Shown in pieces: positions 61,733-64,000 of a DNA stretch of 64,000 nt. The DNA comes from Acidovorax sp. SUPP3334 (GTDB lineage Bacteria > Pseudomonadota > Gammaproteobacteria > Burkholderiales > Burkholderiaceae_C). Each line of letters starts with the position of its first letter. Position 1 is the stretch's first letter. The position numbers and the translations under genes are program-made. The stretch covers positions 87,127 to 151,126 of the forward strand of contig NZ_BQXQ01000008.1 of the NCBI RefSeq assembly GCF_030159055.1, given 5' to 3'. The notes beneath the pieces were generated by a model. It made no database searches and was not told the DNA's origin. It saw only the letters and a list, made by a program, of their open reading frames with translations.

Positions 61733-62398
61733 TCAACGGGCATAGCGAGCTATGCAGCCGCCACACATCCACTCCCCGTCATCGAAGATACCCCCCGTCA
61801 GATCGGTTCTCTGGTGACACCAGCCACACATTCCATAGTGGGTCGTATCCTCGTAGGCATACCGTTCAGGCTCTCTATAGCCCTTCTGGTTTGACGGCAA
61901 GAGCTTCGGATCAGGAGGCGTAGCAAACCTGCCGCAGTTGCTGCACCAGTGCCCACCATAATGCTCAATCGTGCTGGCCTTCTTGCAGAATGGACACACC
62001 ACCTGGTCATGAGCCACCAAGGGCACGACATTGACCGGCACCAGTTCAGCAATGCTCTCCACTCTGCGGCAGCTCATGCCGTTGTTGTTCAGGTGGTTCA
62101 GCAGGGGATCAAAGCCTTTGTCGCCACTGAGCACGAAGCATTCGGTGTCAGGTGCTGTCTCAAAGGTCCGGCCAAGCTCAAAGGCAATGTGGAAGTCCAA
62201 AGCATTCTTGCCAGCGCCTGAAATTTTCAGGAAATCCACACGGCTGAACCTGTGCGCTGTAGCAGGCTTCTTCGCAGCCTTGGGAGGGTTCTGGTTGGCC
62301 CCAACGAAGATGATGGCCCTGAAGCTCTCGTCCAGCGGTGACAGGTCCACCTTGTGCTTATTCTCCAGATCAACCAACAACAGTTTCTTGCTCTTCAT
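61733..62398 (-). CDS. PIN-like domain protein with zinc ribbons
   Basis: 221 residues. LLLVDLEN (Asp10), A-L-D-F-H-I-A-F-E-L-G (Asp68) and S-G-D-K-G-F-D (Asp93, Asp97) give the acidic pattern of PIN/NYN-type nucleases. The C-terminus has two zinc-binding pairs of CxxC motifs (from Cys135 and a later C-G-W-C...C-G-G-C). It starts within the last codons of the integrase (29-bp overlap), linking its expression to the integrase. Likely an RNase or RNA-binding sensor. Confidence 0.65.
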   Translation of the reverse strand: MKSKKLLLVDLENKHKVDLSPLDESFRAIIFVGANQNPPKAAKKPATAHRFSRVDFLKISGAGKNALDFHIAFELGRTFETAPDTECFVLSGDKGFDPLLNHLNNNGMSCRRVESIAELVPVNVVPLVAHDQVVCPFCKKASTIEHYGGHWCSNCGRFATPPDPKLLPSNQKGYREPERYAYEDTTHYGMCGWCHQRTDLTGGIFDDGEWMCGGCIARYAR

Positions 62399-63569
62399 TT
62401 TTCTTGCTTTCAACAGCGGTATTCGCCCACAGCTTCACACCGATGTCACTATGCCTTAAGGTGGCATACCGCTTCAAGGTTTCAAGCTCAATGTGACCTG
62501 AAATCTTGCTGATTTCAATGTCCGTCAAGCTGGTGTTGATGAAGTACCAACTGACAGCACAATGCCTCAAATCATGAATTTTGAAGTTCTCAACTTGAGC
62601 ATTCTTGCAGATCACCTTGAACCTGTTGCCCAGCGTTGAGCTACTGGTCCAGTAATCGCCAAAGACAAGCTGCTGTTTTTCCTTCTTCAGCTTCAGCAGC
62701 CTATCTTTGATGAAGTGAAAGAATTCGGGCCGCAAAGGCACCTTACGGTCTTCAGCATTCTTCTTGTCTGCGATCTTAGTATTCTCTTTGGGAAGGAAGA
62801 TATAAGACAGTTGCGGCTTTTCTTCATTGATATGAATATCGCTCCACTTCATGAGCAAGCTTTCTCCAGCGCGCATGCAAGAGTAATACTGCCAGAGGAT
62901 GAAGCACTTCCACTCTTCCCGCTTCACATACATCTTATCGGTAGCAGCAAGCAGCTTTTCAAGCTCACCTTCTTCCAAGATGCGATCACGTGGCTTCCAA
63001 GCTTTGGGCGGTGGATTGTCATCGAACGGCTTGCTATCAAATGTGTAATCCATGTGCCTTGAATGCCACTCCAAAGCATTCTTGATCACATAGTAAATTT
63101 TCCGAACAGTGCCTTCTGCATAGGTCTTTTTGACCATTTCCCCAGAAGCTTCGTCCTTGACCATGTTTCCCTTGAACAAGGGGTGATCCTTTTTCTTCTT
63201 GGCTTGATCGGGAATGGGCTGTTCAAGCTTGGTCTTCAGGTAGATGGCAAACGTGCCAGCCTTGAAGCTTTGGAGAGGCACGGCGCCGATCTCCAGCTTG
63301 AGCTTGTTCAGGGTGTAGAGCTTCCCCTTCGCCACCGTGTTGTGCTTCAAGTAGTCGTCAAAGATGGCCCCAAGGGTCATCTTCTTGACCTTGGCAATGT
63401 CTACCGACTCACCTCGATCCAGCTTGGTCTTGACCTCACGGATGAACTTCTCAGCTTCCTTCTTGGCCTTGAAGGTCTTGGTGACTTTCGCCCCGGCCTC
63501 ACGAATGCGCACAAGGTAGGAGACATCGCCATGCACTCCCACCCGCTCTGTGATCAACTTGCCTGCCAT
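62370..63569 (-). CDS. int: Tyrosine-type site-specific integrase
   Basis: 399 residues from ATG at 63569 (MAGKLITERVGVHG), chosen for the GGAGAG ribosome site; the open frame extends 22 codons further upstream across a repeat. The N-terminal arm-binding and core-binding domains precede the catalytic set: Arg in S-C-M-R-A-G-E, H-D-L-R-H, G-H and the tyrosine in K-R-Y-A-T-L. It catalyses insertion at the tRNA-Arg anticodon loop. It is the first gene of a minus-strand run through to the caspase-like gene. Confidence 0.92.
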   Translation of the reverse strand: MAGKLITERVGVHGDVSYLVRIREAGAKVTKTFKAKKEAEKFIREVKTKLDRGESVDIAKVKKMTLGAIFDDYLKHNTVAKGKLYTLNKLKLEIGAVPLQSFKAGTFAIYLKTKLEQPIPDQAKKKKDHPLFKGNMVKDEASGEMVKKTYAEGTVRKIYYVIKNALEWHSRHMDYTFDSKPFDDNPPPKAWKPRDRILEEGELEKLLAATDKMYVKREEWKCFILWQYYSCMRAGESLLMKWSDIHINEEKPQLSYIFLPKENTKIADKKNAEDRKVPLRPEFFHFIKDRLLKLKKEKQQLVFGDYWTSSSTLGNRFKVICKNAQVENFKIHDLRHCAVSWYFINTSLTDIEISKISGHIELETLKRYATLRHSDIGVKLWANTAVESKKNEEQETVVG

Positions 63570-63614
63570 CCCAGCCGCTCTCCTATGCAGTCCGTTCCAG
63601 TCACCAACTTGGCA

Positions 63615-63633
63615 CTTGGAACAAATTTGGAAC
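63615..63633. repeat. 19-bp direct repeat, right copy (possible integrase arm site)
   Basis: CTTGGAACAAATTTGGAAC, identical to 39891-39909. It lies 46 bp upstream of the integrase start, so integrase binding here could also repress its own promoter. Confidence 0.6.
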
Positions 63634-63671
63634 ATTTCTGCTAGGATAGCGTACCAATAATCTCTAAGTAC

Positions 63672-63697
63672 AAGTCAGGAAACAGGTTTTCTGACTT
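63672..63697. promoter_or_regulatory. Long inverted repeat next to attR
   Basis: AAGTCAG...CTGACTT with pairing continuing inwards (GAAAC/GTTTT, one G-T pair) gives an almost fully palindromic 26-bp site, 11 bp from the attR core. It is a candidate integrase or excisionase site, or an int operator. Confidence 0.5.
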
Positions 63698-63707
63698 AGG
63701 TTGGTTT

Positions 63708-63717
63708 CCTCCTAAGC
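63708..63717. repeat. attR core
   Basis: CCTCCTAAGC, identical to attL core 39787-39796. It restores the anticodon loop of the 3' tRNA half. Confidence 0.85.
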
Positions 63718-63752
63718 GCTAGATACAGGTTCGATTCCTGTCGAGGGGACCA
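63708..63752 (+). pseudogene. tRNA-Arg(CCU), 3' half
   Basis: After loop CTCCTAA come the 3' anticodon stem GCGCT, variable loop, T arm ACAGG-TTCGATT-CCTGT, acceptor CGAGGGG, discriminator A and CCA. It is separated from its own 5' half and promoter by the 23.9-kb element. Upstream element sequence supplies no D arm or acceptor strand, so no functional tRNA can be read here. Confidence 0.9.
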
Positions 63753-63876
63753 GATTTCTGCAGTGAAATCAACGGCCTTTTCCTCAAGGTCGCCAAAACG
63801 GGACAAGTTCGGGACAAAACCGAGTTCTCAAACTCTTGGAGGGAACGCATGACGATGTGGGAATCCGAACACCTAC

Positions 63877-63999
63877 TCACAAGTCAGAAATATAGGCGAC
63901 AGATGGGTGTCTGAAGAATGACCTGATGAGTGCAGGATCTTCAGCCACCGACTGCAACTGCGCATCCACACGCTCCTTGAGCTTCTCCCCCTTTCGCAA
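63877..63999 (-). CDS. C-terminal end of an unidentified protein (runs off the window)
   Basis: Reading leftwards from the right edge, 40 codons end at TGA 63877-63879: L-R-K-G-E-K-L-K-E-R-V-D-A-Q-L-Q-S-V... through R-H-P-S-V-A-Y-I-S-D-L. The sequence looks like a charged helix followed by a C-terminal segment. Too little is present to name it. Confidence 0.4.
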   Translation of the reverse strand: MRKGEKLKERVDAQLQSVAEDPALIRSFFRHPSVAYISDL

Positions 64000-64000
64000 T

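Overview
The window is about two thirds high-GC betaproteobacterial chromosome and one third a lower-GC integrated element. The chromosomal genes (TctC/Bug-type binding protein, DUF1841, a YehM/YehP/YehQ locus, TamA/TamB, a beta-ketoadipate operon) and small GCTAT...ATAGC palindromes point to Burkholderiales, most likely a Comamonadaceae such as Acidovorax. That assignment rests on gene content and composition only.

Layout, 1-39756 (chromosome). A yehMPQ-type operon (DUF5682, VWA, SWIM proteins) runs off the left edge. It is followed by a disturbed accessory patch at 5.7-12.8 kb. This patch holds a small helix-turn-helix gene, a putative pore-forming toxin gene with two tandem immunity-like membrane genes, a phage head-gene remnant fused to a decapitated TonB receptor, and a hipBA toxin-antitoxin operon. 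From 21.5 down to 12.9 kb a minus-strand catabolic operon (pcaI, pcaJ, pcaF, pcaD, cyclase, YciI-like, SDR, AtoE-type transporter, muconolactone isomerase, frameshifted tctC) is divergent from an IclR-family regulator. Next come a chemoreceptor, DUF1841, a GGDEF-EAL protein, an unknown protein, a di-haem cytochrome c, a MoxR/GNAT/VWA operon, tamA-tamB and a GAF-like protein.

Layout, 39787-63717 (integrative mobilisable element, about 23.9 kb). It sits inside the anticodon loop of a chromosomal tRNA-Arg(CCU) gene. The 5' half of that tRNA is at the left end and the 3' half with CCA at the right end. The junctions share only a 10-bp core, so the host tRNA is not rebuilt. The element instead carries its own complete, different tRNA-Arg(CCU) about 270 bp inside the left end. 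It encodes a tyrosine integrase at the right end, a candidate excisionase at the left, a ColE2-type replicase, and MobC and MobA around a probable oriT. Cargo includes two DNA methyltransferases, a PLD-type nuclease, a PD-(D/E)XK-like nuclease, an H-NS-like protein, a trypsin-like protease, a metzincin lipoprotein, three loci of H-x-x-D-G-P-A repeat proteins, and a second diverged copy of the toxin/immunity cassette.

The strongest candidate for an undescribed system is the tight minus-strand run behind the integrase (62398-59445): a PIN-like zinc protein, a transglutaminase-like cysteine hydrolase, a four-helix membrane protein and a caspase-like protease. Close behind are the two-copy toxin/immunity cassette and the tRNA break-and-replace integration.
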